Source of the DNA: Planotetraspora kaengkrachanensis | GTDB lineage: Bacteria; Actinomycetota; Actinomycetes; Streptosporangiales; Streptosporangiaceae | Length of the DNA stretch: 64,000 nucleotides | Reading direction: 5' to 3' | Assembly: GCF_016862895.1 (NCBI RefSeq) | Contig: NZ_BONV01000035.1 | Coordinates: 95,294 to 159,293 of the forward strand | Shown here: positions 63,947 to 64,000 of the stretch, one piece after another | Position numbering within the stretch: the stretch's first letter is position 1 | How the letters are laid out: each line of letters opens with the position of its first letter | Made by a program: the position numbers and the translations under genes | Notes under the pieces: generated by a model | The model's database searches: none | Seen by the model: the letters and a program-made list of their open reading frames with translations, nothing else | Told to the model about the DNA's origin: nothing

Positions 63947-64000
63947 TAGCCACTGGCCGTCGTGGGAAGCCAGAAACGCAGCTTGCCGTCGTGTGTCAGT
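63946..64000 (-). CDS. Partial hypothetical protein (C-terminus)
   Basis: Reading leftward from the window edge, an open frame gives LTHDGKLRFWLPTTASG and stops at TAG (63948-63946). It is too short to name, but the convergent placement against a shared terminator suggests a real gene end. Confidence 0.4.
   Translation of the reverse strand, partial: LTHDGKLRFWLPTTASG

Overview
The window is GC-rich DNA from an actinomycete. Short overlapping operons with ATGA or GTGA junctions, a probable mycothiol-dependent enzyme (1540-2136), two predicted F420-linked enzymes (43042-43488, 51857-52234), an ECF41 sigma factor and actinobacterial-type ABC, ROK and TetR genes fit a filamentous genus, perhaps Streptosporangiales. 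That lineage is inferred. No rRNA, tRNA, CRISPR array, intact transposase, NRPS or PKS gene was seen.

Layout. 1-1.5 kb is a debris zone: a partial CDS, a barstar remnant, a pentapeptide-repeat remnant and a small CxxC protein flanked by a duplicated promoter-like segment. 1.5-3.2 kb is an ArsR-SRPBCC-mycothiol enzyme operon. 4.4-9.5 kb is a partial tryptophan locus (trpD diverging from trpB-trpA) with its own GntR regulator and a TauD-type dioxygenase. 9.5-13.2 kb has a broken ABC ATPase, an MDR reductase, an ECF41 sigma factor and an FAD oxidoreductase. 13.2-18.8 kb is a two-component system diverging from a lipoprotein-adaptor-ABC export operon, followed by a secreted GH25 muramidase.

The centre of interest is 19.9-43.5 kb. 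A leftward pair (zinc alcohol dehydrogenase and a ketopantoate-reductase/amidase fusion) diverges from a rightward operon: a complete oligopeptide importer, a glycosylasparaginase-like Ntn hydrolase, an M55 D-aminopeptidase, a methylaspartate ammonia-lyase with every catalytic residue in place, a CaiB/BaiF CoA-transferase and a MaoC hydratase. After an Lrp/AsnC regulator comes a second rightward run: creatininase family, SDR, M20 peptidase, M19 dipeptidase, DUF885 protein, alpha/beta peptidase, aspartoacylase-like enzyme, HpcH/CitE-type CoA-ester lyase and a Ddn-type F420 enzyme. My reading is a pathway that imports a peptide or amide containing 3-methylaspartate, cuts it up, deaminates the methylaspartate to mesaconate and degrades mesaconate through CoA esters to central metabolites. 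The enzyme families are clear; the substrate is inference.

43.6-51.6 kb holds a TolB-like propeller protein, a beta-glucoside or disaccharide operon (binding protein, two permeases, GH1 glucosidase) with a long intercistronic hairpin, and a ROK regulator. 51.8-58.8 kb has a PPOX-type F420 protein, a TetR/SDR pair around a perfect operator, two paralogous divergent sensor kinases that share a palindromic operator, and an alkylsulfatase. 58.8-61.3 kb is a second SRPBCC-ArsR operon with twin operators. The right end has a SMI1/KNR4 protein, a frameshifted gene, a nucleotidyltransferase and a C-terminal gene fragment.
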